Notes: generated from the sequence alone by a model not told the origin. 64,000 nt of DNA from Candidatus Micropelagos thuwalensis (GCF_000469155.1 NZ_AWXE01000004.1:124001-188000); one strand, 5' to 3'; numbered from the stretch's first letter, positions 8,521 to 18,068 are shown. Translations and numbers: made by a program.

Positions 8521-9576
8521 TTACAATCGATTGTCTTTTCTGATGTCGTCCGAACCTGCTGGTAAAGAGAAGAAATCTCCGTCGCTGCCGACATGGATGG
8601 GGCCGTCAAAATATTGCCTCGCGTTGCCCAGAAATATCTTTTTCATCCCAGGCAAGGGCAGCATTGGAACAATATGATTGAATGCCAGATATCTGACGCC
8701 AGCCTCGTCAGCAAGCTTTGCAACATCTTCCGGGGACGTATGATAGTCGCGGATATCAAAGAAGATTTTTTCCATAGTTTTCTGGCCAACAAGTTTGGCT
8801 TTTTCTTCTGCCAGCTCAACCAGTTCCATTGACAGGCCTTCATGCACAAGCAGGTCGACGCCACTTGCATAACGGATCAGATTATCGGACCGAATTGTAT
8901 CGCCGCTGATTACGATTGACCGATCCTTGTATTCAATGCGGTAGCCAATGGCAGGCAATACTGGCGCGTGATCAACCAAAAAAGCACTAATACGCAGGTC
9001 TTCTTTTTCAGTGACAGTTACAAGTTCATCGCCAGAAACGTCGATCCGCCGGGCCGTACCACCCTTACCAGAAGTTGGCACGATAGCATCACCATGGTGG
9101 GCGGTGCGATAATCACTGTCTAGGCCATAAGCCATATTGAAGCCATCAACCACCCTTGTTACGCCTGCCGGGCCGTAAACCGGTAGCGGGCTTCTGTGGT
9201 TACCAGCGACCCAGCGCTGCAACATCACCTCCCCAAGATCACCGATATGATCTGAATGGAAGTGGGTTAGAAAAACACTATCCAGCATGCCAGTGATAAA
9301 TCCCATAGCCCCGATGTTGTGGCTGCTCCCCACATCAAAAAGAAACATATCCTCGCCTGCTATGACTATTGTACACGGGGCACTTCTGTCAGGATCTGGC
9401 AAGGGTGAACCCGCACCACAAAAGCCAACATGCAATCCGTCGACCAGATCTGGAGCTTGTAAGGATGTTGCCATCCTACTCTCAATCGCTTTTCCGAACA
9501 AAAAAAGGCTGGCCTGCTCGCGCATAATTAGCACAAGCCCAAGGAGCAGAATTACCAGTATGGAGATTTTTTTCAC
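8521..9576 (-). CDS. MBL-fold metallohydrolase (AtsA/RNase Z-like), membrane-anchored
   Basis: A 351-residue metallo-beta-lactamase-fold hydrolase. An N-terminal hydrophobic segment (residues 4-17) should anchor or export it. The zinc signature THFHSDHIGD places H105, H107, D109 and H110, and later ligands are visible at VISGDT and FNHIVP. The layout resembles the RNase Z/arylsulfatase AtsA branch, whose secreted members cleave sulfate or phosphate esters. In a cluster with two formylglycine sulfatases, an MBL-type sulfatase or another ester hydrolase is plausible. The start is GTG at 9576 behind AAAGGAG. First gene of a two-gene minus-strand operon with the GST-fold gene. Confidence 0.85.
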   Translation of the reverse strand: MKKISILVILLLGLVLIMREQASLFLFGKAIESRMATSLQAPDLVDGLHVGFCGAGSPLPDPDRSAPCTIVIAGEDMFLFDVGSSHNIGAMGFITGMLDSVFLTHFHSDHIGDLGEVMLQRWVAGNHRSPLPVYGPAGVTRVVDGFNMAYGLDSDYRTAHHGDAIVPTSGKGGTARRIDVSGDELVTVTEKEDLRISAFLVDHAPVLPAIGYRIEYKDRSIVISGDTIRSDNLIRYASGVDLLVHEGLSMELVELAEEKAKLVGQKTMEKIFFDIRDYHTSPEDVAKLADEAGVRYLAFNHIVPMLPLPGMKKIFLGNARQYFDGPIHVGSDGDFFSLPAGSDDIRKDNRL

Positions 9577-9692
9577 AAAGACGCTCCTTTAAATATTGAA
9601 AGCTTCAAGTTGACCGAGTTTTATTCGTAACACTAAATATTTGGATGGTCATGGCTAATTTTTCCCCATAATCTTGCGCTCTATTAAATATT

Positions 9693-9711
9693 ATGACATA
9701 AATTATGTCAA
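9693..9711. promoter_or_regulatory. Operator copy B, 19-bp palindrome between MBL and GST-fold operons
   Basis: The sequence reads ATGACATA-AAT-TATGTCAA, with a perfect TGACATAA/TTATGTCA inverted repeat at its core, followed by TATA. On the minus strand it supplies TTGACA, with TTTAAT 17 bases further on: a good promoter for the MBL operon overlapped by the operator. It lies 44-62 bp upstream of the ATG at 9755. Confidence 0.65.
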
Positions 9712-9754
9712 TATATTCCGGCTCGCCGGATAGCTTTTCTTTAGGACATATAAG

Positions 9755-10915
9755 ATGGCTGAAAAAACCTATGTTCTCTATGGCATGATGGCCTCGCTCT
9801 ATACGGCGAAGGTAAGGGCCTGGTTTCGCTTTCACAGTGTGCCATTTATCGAGGTTTGCGCAGGCTCTCAGGAATTCACCGAAACCATTGTACCTGTTAC
9901 AGGCCGTTGGATTATACCTGTCATCATGACGCCTGACGGGACTATACTACAAGATGGCACAGCCATTCTGGATTGGCTCGACAAGAAGGAAGAAAATAAA
10001 GGGTCGATCCACACGAACCAGCCTGTCCTTCAGGCGGTGGCACACCTGTTTGAGCTGTTTGGCGGTGAAGGCCTCCTGCGCCCGGCCATGCATTACCGCT
10101 GGAATTTTGACGAGGAAAACCTCAGCTTCCTTAAGCTATCCTTTCGGGACGTCCTGCCAATTGTACCTTCCGAGGAAATGTACGAAGAGCTGTTCGAGCA
10201 TGCATCTGGCCGCATGCGAAAGGCCACCCGGTTTTTCGGTGTAAATCCGGATTCGATCCCATTGATTGAAGCGGCTTATGATGAATTCATGGACCTTGCA
10301 GAAGCCCATTTCAGCGAGCATCCTTTCCTTCTGGGAAGCAGGCCAACGATTGGTGACTATGCACTTTTCGGACCGCTATTCGCCCATCTGGGTCGCGACC
10401 CAAAGCCGCTGGCTTTGATGCAGAAGCGGGCCCCTGCCCTTTTTCAGTGGCTGGAACGGATGAACGCCCCCGCAGGCATCAAAAATCACCTGATGGTGGC
10501 AGGTGAAGGCAAACTGTTTGCTGAAGATGCCCTGCCGCAAACGCTTCTCGCCCTGATGCGCTATGTGGCGGAAGAATACCTAGCCGAGATCACCGCGCAT
10601 GTGGACTTCACCAATACGTGGCTTGAGGGCAAAAGCACCAGTGAACTGAATGATGCTGGCAAGGGCGGTCTGAACCAGCGGATGATCGGTTTCGCTGAAT
10701 TCCCCTGGCGTGGGCAGACCCTGAGCACGGGTGTCATGCATTACCGCTTCTGGCTGATGCAGCGACTGACTGATCACTTGTCTGAGCAATCGCCAGAAAA
10801 TCAGGCGGACATTCGATCCCTTTTCGCCAGCACAGGCCTTGAAAAAATCCTGGATCTACGCATCACCAAGCGTGTTGGGCGCAAGAACAATCAGGAAATC
10901 TGGGAGGAAGAATAA
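9755..10915 (+). CDS. Glutathione S-transferase-fold protein (paralogue 2)
   Basis: A 386-residue protein that begins with a GST N-terminal domain: YVLYGMMASLYTAKVRAW, the cis-Pro strand RWIIPVIM, and LQDGTAILDWL at the glutathione-site position. The C-terminal helical region has GEGLLRPAMHYRW and LLGSRPTIGDYALFGPL, matching paralogues 1 and 3. The usual SPY-type catalytic Ser is shifted to ASLYT. First gene of a plus-strand operon behind operator B, with RBS AGGACA. It is the longest and most divergent of the three copies. Confidence 0.85.
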   Translation: MAEKTYVLYGMMASLYTAKVRAWFRFHSVPFIEVCAGSQEFTETIVPVTGRWIIPVIMTPDGTILQDGTAILDWLDKKEENKGSIHTNQPVLQAVAHLFELFGGEGLLRPAMHYRWNFDEENLSFLKLSFRDVLPIVPSEEMYEELFEHASGRMRKATRFFGVNPDSIPLIEAAYDEFMDLAEAHFSEHPFLLGSRPTIGDYALFGPLFAHLGRDPKPLALMQKRAPALFQWLERMNAPAGIKNHLMVAGEGKLFAEDALPQTLLALMRYVAEEYLAEITAHVDFTNTWLEGKSTSELNDAGKGGLNQRMIGFAEFPWRGQTLSTGVMHYRFWLMQRLTDHLSEQSPENQADIRSLFASTGLEKILDLRITKRVGRKNNQEIWEEE

Positions 10916-10917
10916 TC

Positions 10918-11043
10918 ATGAATTCAGCCTTATTACAGATAAAAACTATCACCGACGACGGCGATTATTTCATCTCCGTAAGTCTGGACATCATGTTGAA
11001 GAAGCATGCTGACATGCGGGCAGCGCGCCGAGTTTATTTGTGA
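10918..11043 (+). CDS. Small ORF of 41 residues, function unknown
   Basis: An ATG preceded by a strong Shine-Dalgarno (GGAGGAAG, six bases upstream) opens a 41-codon frame starting MNSALLQIKTITDDGDYF and ending in a basic ARRVYL. It fills the gap between the GST-fold gene and the oxidoreductase gene. It has no recognisable domain. It could be a small translated peptide or a gene remnant; the good RBS is the only positive evidence. Confidence 0.3.
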   Translation: MNSALLQIKTITDDGDYFISVSLDIMLKKHADMRAARRVYL

Positions 11044-11070
11044 CAGCAATTTAATCAGGAAGAAGGCTTT

Positions 11071-12069
11071 ATGGACATTACTCAGATCAGAACCACCCAG
11101 TTTCACGATGGCAGCACCGATGCCATCTTTACCACCACCCACGACCCCTTGCCAATGTTACAGGAGGGGGAAATCAGGGTGCGAACCGACTGGATATCTC
11201 TAGACCCTGCCATGCGCGGCTGGACCACCAACAAACCCAGCTATATGCCGCCGGTCCAGCCCGGTGAGGTGATGCGCTGCTTTGGTGTGGCTGAGGTGCT
11301 GGAGAGCAGGTCAAAGCACTTTGAAGCTGGTGACTGTGTTACCGGTTTTATGGGCGTCCAGACGGAAGGTGTGCTGAACCAGCGGGGCTTGCGTAAGATT
11401 GACCTGAGTTTTGCCGAGCCAAAAGACTATCTGGCTGGCCTTGGTATGACTGGCTATACAGCCTATTTCGGCATGACAGATATCGGCAAACCTCAAGAAG
11501 GTGAAACGGTCGTTGTGTCTGCTGCCAGCGGGGCTGTAGGCTCAGTGGCTGTGCAGATTGCAAAGCTTTCGCGCGCGCGGGTGATCGGTATTGCCGGTGG
11601 GCCAGAAAAGTGCGCTTACCTTAAGGATAGCCTGGGCCTCGACGGAGTCATTGATTACAAAAATGAAAGCGTTAATAAAGGCCTGAAGCGCGAATGTCCT
11701 GACGGCATCGACCTTTATTTTGATAATGTAGGTGGTGAGACACTGGAAGCTGTATTGAGTCAGATAAATTACCAGGGCCGAATTGTGGTTTGCGGTGCTA
11801 TCAGCCAATATGGCGATATCGAGAATGCTAGAGGTCCGCGCGGATTCATGTCAGTAATTACCCAGAGCGTCCGCATCCAGGGTTTTACGATGAAAGACTA
11901 TTACAACCGTATCCCCGAGGCCTTCACATATTTGCTGCAGGCCAAAATAAATGGCGACATGAAATTCCGGGAACATGTCGTGGAGGGAATCGAGAACTTT
12001 GAAGAAGCCTTGGCCATGATCTTCCGCGGCGATAACCACGGCAAGTTGCTTCTGAAGGTGAATAAATGA
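11071..12069 (+). CDS. NADP-dependent MDR oxidoreductase (prostaglandin/LTB4 reductase-like)
   Basis: A 332-residue zinc-free medium-chain dehydrogenase/reductase of the leukotriene B4 dehydrogenase/alkenal reductase type. SLDPAMRGW and MRCFGVAEVLES are in the GroES-like domain; the Rossmann domain carries VVSAASGAVGSVAVQIAK with the glycine motif AxxGxxG, and YFDNVGGE and GFTMKDY follow. Such enzymes reduce the C=C bond of alpha,beta-unsaturated ketones or aldehydes with NADPH. Full length. Its stop overlaps the next start (ATGA). It probably reduces an intermediate of the pathway encoded here. Confidence 0.9.
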   Translation: MDITQIRTTQFHDGSTDAIFTTTHDPLPMLQEGEIRVRTDWISLDPAMRGWTTNKPSYMPPVQPGEVMRCFGVAEVLESRSKHFEAGDCVTGFMGVQTEGVLNQRGLRKIDLSFAEPKDYLAGLGMTGYTAYFGMTDIGKPQEGETVVVSAASGAVGSVAVQIAKLSRARVIGIAGGPEKCAYLKDSLGLDGVIDYKNESVNKGLKRECPDGIDLYFDNVGGETLEAVLSQINYQGRIVVCGAISQYGDIENARGPRGFMSVITQSVRIQGFTMKDYYNRIPEAFTYLLQAKINGDMKFREHVVEGIENFEEALAMIFRGDNHGKLLLKVNK

Positions 12070-12683
12070 GCTGGGAAATCTGGATAACTGCACTGGTCCT
12101 CTACGGTATCTTCTGTCTATGGTATTTCAATACCAAAGGCCCACTCTCAACTGACGAAATCGATAAATATATCAAGGATGCAGAAGCGCAAACGCTGGGT
12201 GCAGACCTGAACGATCTACGGAAATTTCTGGAAGAAGATGACGGCAAGGAATTTGTCATGCAGAATATGCTCACCCTCAAGACCGGCGAAGTGCCTCATC
12301 CTGTAACTGGTGAAATGACACACCCACGCAAGCTGATCCAGCTCTATTTCCAGCCATTCATGAAATCTATCTTTAAACGGGCAGGACACCCCGTGCACCA
12401 GGCGCTGCGGCTGGGCGGGCGTATAGACGCCTGGGACTGCCCTGAGGACCCAGGTTACAGAGTTTGGGCGATGGTCAGATACCGGTCCCGCCGTGACATG
12501 ATGGTGTCATTAGCAAAACCTGAATTTGCCCACCTACATGTCTTCAAACAATCCGCTCTCTCGATGACAGAGGCCTATCCCACTAGCATGCAAATGAGCC
12601 TCTTCATGCGCCCACACAAAGCCGTTGCCCTGATCTTGCTGCTACTTGCCTCACTAGCACAGAACATTACTCTAATTGTTTAA
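12066..12683 (+). CDS. Membrane-associated protein with DUF1330-like alpha/beta-barrel region
   Basis: A 205-residue protein with a hydrophobic helix at each end (about residues 4-20 and 186-202). The middle contains VRYRSRRDMMVSLAKPEFAH and a short ferredoxin-like pattern reminiscent of dimeric alpha/beta-barrel proteins such as DUF1330. A broken DUF1330 gene lies at 18161, which makes this likeness more interesting. I do not recognise a named family with certainty and infer no reaction. ATGA overlap with the oxidoreductase; same operon. Confidence 0.6.
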   Translation: MSWEIWITALVLYGIFCLWYFNTKGPLSTDEIDKYIKDAEAQTLGADLNDLRKFLEEDDGKEFVMQNMLTLKTGEVPHPVTGEMTHPRKLIQLYFQPFMKSIFKRAGHPVHQALRLGGRIDAWDCPEDPGYRVWAMVRYRSRRDMMVSLAKPEFAHLHVFKQSALSMTEAYPTSMQMSLFMRPHKAVALILLLLASLAQNITLIV

Positions 12684-12692
12684 GGACAAAAC

Positions 12693-13793
12693 ATGATAAC
12701 TACCGAACTTTGGGTCGACATGACCAACCTCCGTAACACCAAAGTTGTGCAGACCGAGGCTCCTGAACTTTCCGAAGGAGATATCCTTGTGGCTGTCGAA
12801 AAGTTTGCCATCACTGCCAACAATGTGGGCTATGCCGTTTCCGGCAACATTATTGGTTACTGGAAGTATTTCCCGACAGATGACCAGCCCTGGGGCAAGG
12901 TCACTGTCTGGGGCATGGCAGACGTGTTAGAAAGCCGATGTGAAGGGATTCAAGCTGGTGAGCGGCTCTATGGCTTCTTCCCAATGAGCACTCACCTCAA
13001 GATGACACCCAGCCGAGTCCGCGACGATAACTTCATTGACGGCGCCGCGCACCGCCTAGAACTGCCTGCGCTTTATAACCATTACAGCCGCACAAAATCA
13101 GAGCCTATCGAACTGCAGGCCATTGAGGACGCCCGCTGTATTTTCTTCCCGCTATTCATTACTGGATATGTTATTGCGGACTTCTTGATGGATAATGAAT
13201 GGTTTGGCGCAGAACAGATTGTTGTGGGTTCTGTATCGAGCAAAACAGGCTATGGCCTCGCAGCTTTTATCAAAGCGAATGGGTTCCAAGGTAATCTGAT
13301 TGGCATGACGTCCGGACGTAATAAGGAGTTCGTGGAAAGCTTAGAGCTCTGTGACCAGATTACAACTTATGATGAGATTGAAGGTCTGAACCAAGTCCCT
13401 ACTGCCTTTATCGATATGGCCGGGGATGGCCGAATCCGGGCGCGTCTGCATCACCATCTTGGAGACAACATGAAGACCAGCCAGATTGTTGGCATCACCC
13501 ACTGGGAAAGCGAGCAAATCAACGAAAAGCTGCCGGGTAGCAAACCAACATTCTTCTTTACGCCCACCCAGATCGAAAAGCGTAGCAAGGATTGGGGGCC
13601 AGGGGTGCTAGAGCATAAGGGCTATGCTGCCAGCGCAGGGCTGGTGATGAAGCTCAAAGATCAACTGAAGCTGGAATTCCACCAGGGGGGAGAGGCCTGC
13701 GCTTCCATATGGGCGGACATGCTGGACAATAAAATCTCTGGACAACAAGGGATCATGGTTTCACTGCAAGAAAAGGACGAAGAAAATGCTTGA
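12693..13793 (+). CDS. DUF2855 family protein (MDR-like)
   Basis: A 366-residue DUF2855 protein, a family distantly related to medium-chain reductases with no assigned reaction. Recognisable pieces are FAITANNVGYAVSG, WGMADVLESRCEGI, ERLYGFFPMS and GSVSSKTGYGLAAF, the last standing where an MDR enzyme has its nucleotide-binding loop. Length is normal for the family. It follows the previous gene by nine bases and overlaps the next by eight. It may act on a carbonyl or CoA-linked intermediate, but this is inference. Confidence 0.8.
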   Translation: MITTELWVDMTNLRNTKVVQTEAPELSEGDILVAVEKFAITANNVGYAVSGNIIGYWKYFPTDDQPWGKVTVWGMADVLESRCEGIQAGERLYGFFPMSTHLKMTPSRVRDDNFIDGAAHRLELPALYNHYSRTKSEPIELQAIEDARCIFFPLFITGYVIADFLMDNEWFGAEQIVVGSVSSKTGYGLAAFIKANGFQGNLIGMTSGRNKEFVESLELCDQITTYDEIEGLNQVPTAFIDMAGDGRIRARLHHHLGDNMKTSQIVGITHWESEQINEKLPGSKPTFFFTPTQIEKRSKDWGPGVLEHKGYAASAGLVMKLKDQLKLEFHQGGEACASIWADMLDNKISGQQGIMVSLQEKDEENA

Positions 13794-14244
13794 ACTTCTT
13801 TTTCCAAAGACGATTGATAACACCTACCGTGGTCAGAAAGTCGCCCTATGGTTCTTTTATCTGATCACGACAGTCTGGCTGTGGCGCAGCCAGCATCATA
13901 TGTTTGCTGCCGACGGCGGTGCGCAATCAATTGCGACAATCCCTCTGGACCAATGGTCAGCTGGAGCCAGCCAAACTGTTGTCGGCATCTTCGCCCTGTG
14001 GGGTCTGTCGCAGCTGATTATTGCCCTGCTGCAGTTAATCGTCGCCCTTCGCTACAAGTCATTGGTACCCTTTATGTATCTGGTGCTTATTGTTGAGCAG
14101 GCAGGTCGCCTTTTTGTCTTTAATTATAAGCCGGTAATAACGGCTGGCACTGCCCCGGCTGGTGCGGCCGCTGTCCCGTTGATGATAGTGGTACTGGTAA
14201 TGTTTAGCTTGTCCATCTGGCAGCGAAAGAAAACTGCCTCGTGA
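13786..14244 (+). CDS. Four-helix integral membrane protein, function unknown
   Basis: A 152-residue hydrophobic protein with about four transmembrane helices (near 22-40, 62-90, 95-112 and 122-145). I recognise no catalytic motif and no family. It overlaps the end of the DUF2855 gene by eight bases and shares the A of its stop codon with the next start (TGATG), so it is translationally coupled within the operon. Confidence 0.7.
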   Translation: MLELLFPKTIDNTYRGQKVALWFFYLITTVWLWRSQHHMFAADGGAQSIATIPLDQWSAGASQTVVGIFALWGLSQLIIALLQLIVALRYKSLVPFMYLVLIVEQAGRLFVFNYKPVITAGTAPAGAAAVPLMIVVLVMFSLSIWQRKKTAS

Positions 14245-15143
14245 TGAAAGTTCTGCGTACACCGGACAGTCAGTTCGAAAACCTTCTGGATTATGACTTT
14301 CCCCCCACATATACCACTATCCAGGACGTTGATGGCACCCACATCCGTATCCATAGCGTGGATGTAGGACCAAAAGACGCCGACCCCATCCTCTTGATGC
14401 ATGGAAATCCGACTTGGAGCTATCTCTATCGCCACATGATCAAGGCGCTTGAAAAAACTGGGCGCCGCGTCATAGCTCTCGATCTTGTGGGATGTGGACG
14501 TTCAGATAAACCTGCCAAACGCAAATATTACACCCTGGCCCGACATCACGACTGGTACTGCAAATGGTTGGAGACCAACAATCTTGATAATATCACACTC
14601 GTCTGTCATGACTGGGGTGGCACATTGGGGCTGAAACTGGTCGCAAAATACCCGGAACGCTTTGCCCGAGTCTTTGCAACCAATACTGGGTTGCCCACCG
14701 GACAAGGGGGCAGCAAATTACTAAAATGGTGGCTACGCCTGATGAAATTCGCCATTGCTTTTCCTTGGAATGCTTTTGAGGCAAATTTCGTAAAAACAAA
14801 GCCCACACATGATGAAATGAAGGCTTTCAAGGCGCCATTTCCTTCTCGAAAGTACCAGGCTGGTATTGTGAAATTCCCTCAGCTAATAGCTATTTTTCCG
14901 GATAACCCCGGAGTTCCTGCCAATCGAGAAGCCTGGGCTAAGCTCGCAAGCTTTGACAAACCCTTCCTAACGGTCTTCGGTAACAAGGATCCTGTGACGC
15001 GAAAAATAGAAAAACGCTTGATTGATCACATACCAGGATGCCGGAAACAGTCTCACACCATTTTGGACGGTATCGGTCATTTCTCGCCCGAAGAAGCACC
15101 AGACGCGCTTCTTGAACACCTGATACCATTCCTTGATACCTGA
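14244..15143 (+). CDS. Haloalkane dehalogenase-type alpha/beta hydrolase
   Basis: A 299-residue alpha/beta hydrolase with the signature of subfamily I haloalkane dehalogenases. HGNPTWSYLYRHM (the Trp-bearing oxyanion-hole segment), LDLVGCGRSDKP, and the nucleophile elbow CHDWGG with D123 followed by the halide-stabilising W124 are visible. The catalytic acid is probably D249 in FGNKDPVT, and the base H279 in GIGHFSPEEA. Such enzymes replace halide by hydroxyl; close relatives also hydrolyse other esters, so dehalogenation is likely rather than certain. The start is ATG at 14244 within TGATG; a GTG at 14241 is an alternative. Last gene of the operon. Confidence 0.85.
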   Translation: MKVLRTPDSQFENLLDYDFPPTYTTIQDVDGTHIRIHSVDVGPKDADPILLMHGNPTWSYLYRHMIKALEKTGRRVIALDLVGCGRSDKPAKRKYYTLARHHDWYCKWLETNNLDNITLVCHDWGGTLGLKLVAKYPERFARVFATNTGLPTGQGGSKLLKWWLRLMKFAIAFPWNAFEANFVKTKPTHDEMKAFKAPFPSRKYQAGIVKFPQLIAIFPDNPGVPANREAWAKLASFDKPFLTVFGNKDPVTRKIEKRLIDHIPGCRKQSHTILDGIGHFSPEEAPDALLEHLIPFLDT

Positions 15144-15274
15144 AAGAGCCAAAAAATCTCTAACCGCGGAAGACAATAATGTCGAACGAATTTGTCAATA
15201 CTCACTGGACGAATTCTTAAAGTTCATTCAGATGAAACTATCGTCCTAACTAACATACTGGACAGGCTCGTCTG

Positions 15275-15307
15275 AAAAATGAAAGGCGGGCCCCAAAGGA
15301 GCCCGCC
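15275..15307 (-). terminator. Rho-independent terminator of the TonB-dependent receptor gene
   Basis: A G+C-rich hairpin with arms GGCGGGC and GCCCGCC at 15285-15291 and 15301-15307. On the minus strand it is followed by TTTCATTTTT, which fits termination of the receptor transcript. It also separates the convergent dehalogenase operon. Nothing else is visible in 15144-15358. Confidence 0.7.
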
Positions 15308-15358
15308 AGAGGGATTTAAGAAAAGGAAATGCGCCCCTGCTGAGTGAAACCGCCTTTC

Positions 15359-17989
15359 CTAGAAACTCTTTCGAAGACTGAGGCCATACGTTCTCGGCAC
15401 GTTGCGATATCCGTTGATGACGCCCTGTTGCAATACACCCGGAAAGGCCGAAAGCAGATGTTCATCGTTAAATAGGTTTCTGGCCCAGAGTTGAACTGAA
15501 AGCCCATTTTCCCATGAAAGGCCGGAACTCGCATTTACTGTGCTGATCTCCCGGAAGGGTTGCTCAGCCCCTGTAGACGACAGAATATTATCAACCATCA
15601 AAACGTTACTTTCATATTGCCAATCGGCTCTAACAAACGCCGCTGCACTTCCTAGTTCGAAGTTATAAGTAACTGATGAAGATATAGACCACTCGGGAAT
15701 ACCTGCAGGCTCCTCACCAGAAAGATCAATAACGCTATTATTTGGCCCCGGAGCGTTTTCGAACTGGTCATAAATTGCATCCAGATAAGTTGCCGCAAAT
15801 GTTAATCGTAACTGATCTACCGGAAGCCAGACTGCATCAACCTCAAAGCCTTCGGTAGATTGTTCTCCTGCGTTGGCAAGAACAAAACCTGACCCCTGAA
15901 ATAGATTAGACTGGAAACCTTCAATACTCTGCTCAAATATAGCAAGATTGAACGCACCTCGCTCAAATCGTGTCTTAAGACCGAGTTCATATACTGTTGC
16001 CTCCTCAGGTCCCGCAAAACGAGTTCCAAAGAATCTTGAAGTAGCTGCGCTGCTTCCCAACTCATAAACCGCCGGCAATAAACCAGCCGCCTGAAGGGCT
16101 GCACCGTCCGCGAAAACGGGAGCACTGGCCCTTGAGAGGTTCCAAGAAGTAGATTTAAAGCCAGTCGATACTCCTGCATAAACAGATACGTTTTCACCCG
16201 CCTCATATGTTGCACGAATATTCCAGGTCAGCTTATCATCATCCGATTTGCCGTCCTCAATGCTGTTGGGTAGATCAATCATGGGAGCTACGAACTGAAG
16301 TGATTTCAGCTTGGTAATGATGCCATTCTGAACCACAGGGAAAAATCCCTGCAAATAGCCTGCCTGAGCTGCTGGCCCAGCGCCGCCGCTGGCAATAAGA
16401 GTCTGGTTGGTCTGATTAAGCGGAATCCCAAATGTACTAAGGAATGACTGATAGAGTGGGTTAGTTGGATCATCCCACGCTGCAGCTATTTGCCCATTTG
16501 CCAAGGTGTCTGTTCCATTTGCGGTATTAAGATCGAGCGCAAACCAAGGGTCAACTTGATTGACGGTCGCAACAATCTTCTTCTTGTCTCTCGTATAGTT
16601 CAGCCCACCAGTGATTGTCAGCCTGTCGGAAACGTGGAAATCCATCGTACCAAATAAAGAAGTCGAGGTGTTGTCCTGCTCATAAGTCTCATTCGCTGCA
16701 ACACCCTGTCTATAAAATGTCCCTGGTGCGAAGCCATTCGCTGCTTCCACAACTCCAAAAAGTGTAGGGCCACCAGCCAATGCGTTAATATATGTTCTTG
16801 TGTTCGCCCCCCAATCTAGTCCGTCAACCGAGTCAACTTTGTCTTTGAACAGATATCCACCGATCATCCAGTCAATTCTATTTGTACCTGTTGAGGTAAG
16901 CCTGATTTCTTGAGTCCATGTATCTATATTTATATTTTCCTGCCGTTGGATCATGTCGAGGCTAGTAAAGTCTGCATCATAATCGTTGGAAGAGTCATTA
17001 GATCGATACGATGTGATCCAGGTCAAATTAGAGTGCTCGAAATCATGGCTAATATTAGCCGAAAACCCATAATCCTCCACCTTGTTGACTGGTGAAAAGT
17101 TTACAAAACTCTCATCAGCATAGACATTCTGGTCGTCGGAAAACTGCCCACCCAACAAACGAATTACATTTGCAGCACCATCATTTTGTATGTTCAAGAT
17201 TGAACAGCAAATCTCATCTAGTTCAGAATAGTCAGCAATTAAACGGATTTTCGTGTTGTCTGATGGGTTAAGTAAAAGTTGGCCGCGAAGACCGAACCGG
17301 TCACGATCATTGATATCTGCTACGCCATCAATCTGCGACTCTGTATAGCCATCTCGCTTGTTCAAATTGGCACCTAAGCTAAATGCGGCAGTATCTGTTA
17401 AGGGGCCACTGTAAAAGGCTTTGACCGTATTGTTGTCATAGTTTCCATAGCCAACTTCCATGTAACCTTCACTCTCAAATGAAGGTTCCGGAGTTACGAT
17501 GCTGATTACACCAGCTGAGGCGTTCTTTCCGAATAAGGTGCTTTGTGGGCCCCGCAGGACCTCAACACGCTCGATTTGGGGAAAATCACCTATACGTGCC
17601 GCAGAACGTGACCTGTATACTCCATCAACAAACATTCCAACCGAAGATTCAATTCCAGGGTTGTTGGCACCGTTACCAAAACCACGAATGATAAAATTGG
17701 TATTGGATGATGTTTGCAATTGAGAAACGCGTAGGCTTGGAACGACTGACTGTAGATCTTTCATGTCCATAATACGTGACTGCTCTATAGTCTGCTCGGT
17801 AGTTACCGATACCGCGACAGCAATGTCTTGCAAGGTAGTTTCACGTTTGGTTGCACTTACGATAATCTCCTCCACCAGCATTTGATTGCTGTTTTGATCT
17901 TGCGCTGCAAGCGGCATAGACCAAACCAAGGCGAGTGAAACCAAACTTGCGTTGGTAAATAGTTTTCCATAATTACGGATATCAATCAT
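15359..17989 (-). CDS. TonB-dependent outer-membrane receptor
   Basis: An 876-residue TonB-dependent receptor. It has a signal peptide ending near AAQDQ (about residue 30), a TonB-box-like EEIIVSATKRE, a plug domain with IRGFGNGANNPG, VFVDGVY-type VGMFVDGVYRS and VEVLRGPQSTLFGKNASAG, then the 22-strand barrel ending in the typical aromatic RTYGLSLRKSF. Receptors of this group in marine and sphingomonad-like bacteria import varied organic ligands as well as siderophores. Its place beside the sulfatase, GST and dehalogenase genes, behind two copies of the shared operator, suggests uptake of that pathway's substrate. It has its own terminator. Confidence 0.95.
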   Translation of the reverse strand: MIDIRNYGKLFTNASLVSLALVWSMPLAAQDQNSNQMLVEEIIVSATKRETTLQDIAVAVSVTTEQTIEQSRIMDMKDLQSVVPSLRVSQLQTSSNTNFIIRGFGNGANNPGIESSVGMFVDGVYRSRSAARIGDFPQIERVEVLRGPQSTLFGKNASAGVISIVTPEPSFESEGYMEVGYGNYDNNTVKAFYSGPLTDTAAFSLGANLNKRDGYTESQIDGVADINDRDRFGLRGQLLLNPSDNTKIRLIADYSELDEICCSILNIQNDGAANVIRLLGGQFSDDQNVYADESFVNFSPVNKVEDYGFSANISHDFEHSNLTWITSYRSNDSSNDYDADFTSLDMIQRQENINIDTWTQEIRLTSTGTNRIDWMIGGYLFKDKVDSVDGLDWGANTRTYINALAGGPTLFGVVEAANGFAPGTFYRQGVAANETYEQDNTSTSLFGTMDFHVSDRLTITGGLNYTRDKKKIVATVNQVDPWFALDLNTANGTDTLANGQIAAAWDDPTNPLYQSFLSTFGIPLNQTNQTLIASGGAGPAAQAGYLQGFFPVVQNGIITKLKSLQFVAPMIDLPNSIEDGKSDDDKLTWNIRATYEAGENVSVYAGVSTGFKSTSWNLSRASAPVFADGAALQAAGLLPAVYELGSSAATSRFFGTRFAGPEEATVYELGLKTRFERGAFNLAIFEQSIEGFQSNLFQGSGFVLANAGEQSTEGFEVDAVWLPVDQLRLTFAATYLDAIYDQFENAPGPNNSVIDLSGEEPAGIPEWSISSSVTYNFELGSAAAFVRADWQYESNVLMVDNILSSTGAEQPFREISTVNASSGLSWENGLSVQLWARNLFNDEHLLSAFPGVLQQGVINGYRNVPRTYGLSLRKSF

Positions 17990-18038
17990 GTGGATCCCCT
18001 CCTACTGACTCTTATATGACAGACTTCCCCCGCCTGTT

Positions 18039-18057
18039 TTGGCATATACTATGCCAA
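18039..18057. promoter_or_regulatory. Operator copy C1, perfect 19-bp palindrome upstream of the TonB receptor
   Basis: The sequence reads TTGGCATA-TAC-TATGCCAA, a perfect 8-bp inverted repeat with a 3-base centre. It differs from copies A and B mainly by GGC/GCC in place of GAC/GTC. It lies 50-68 bp upstream of the receptor start and is followed by TATA as in the other copies. Confidence 0.65.
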
Positions 18058-18068
18058 TATATTTACAA

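Noticed and set aside
15817-16215. 132-codon open frame overlapping the TonB receptor on the same strand
   Set aside because: It is out of frame with the barrel domain, which is continuous and well conserved; no start signal.
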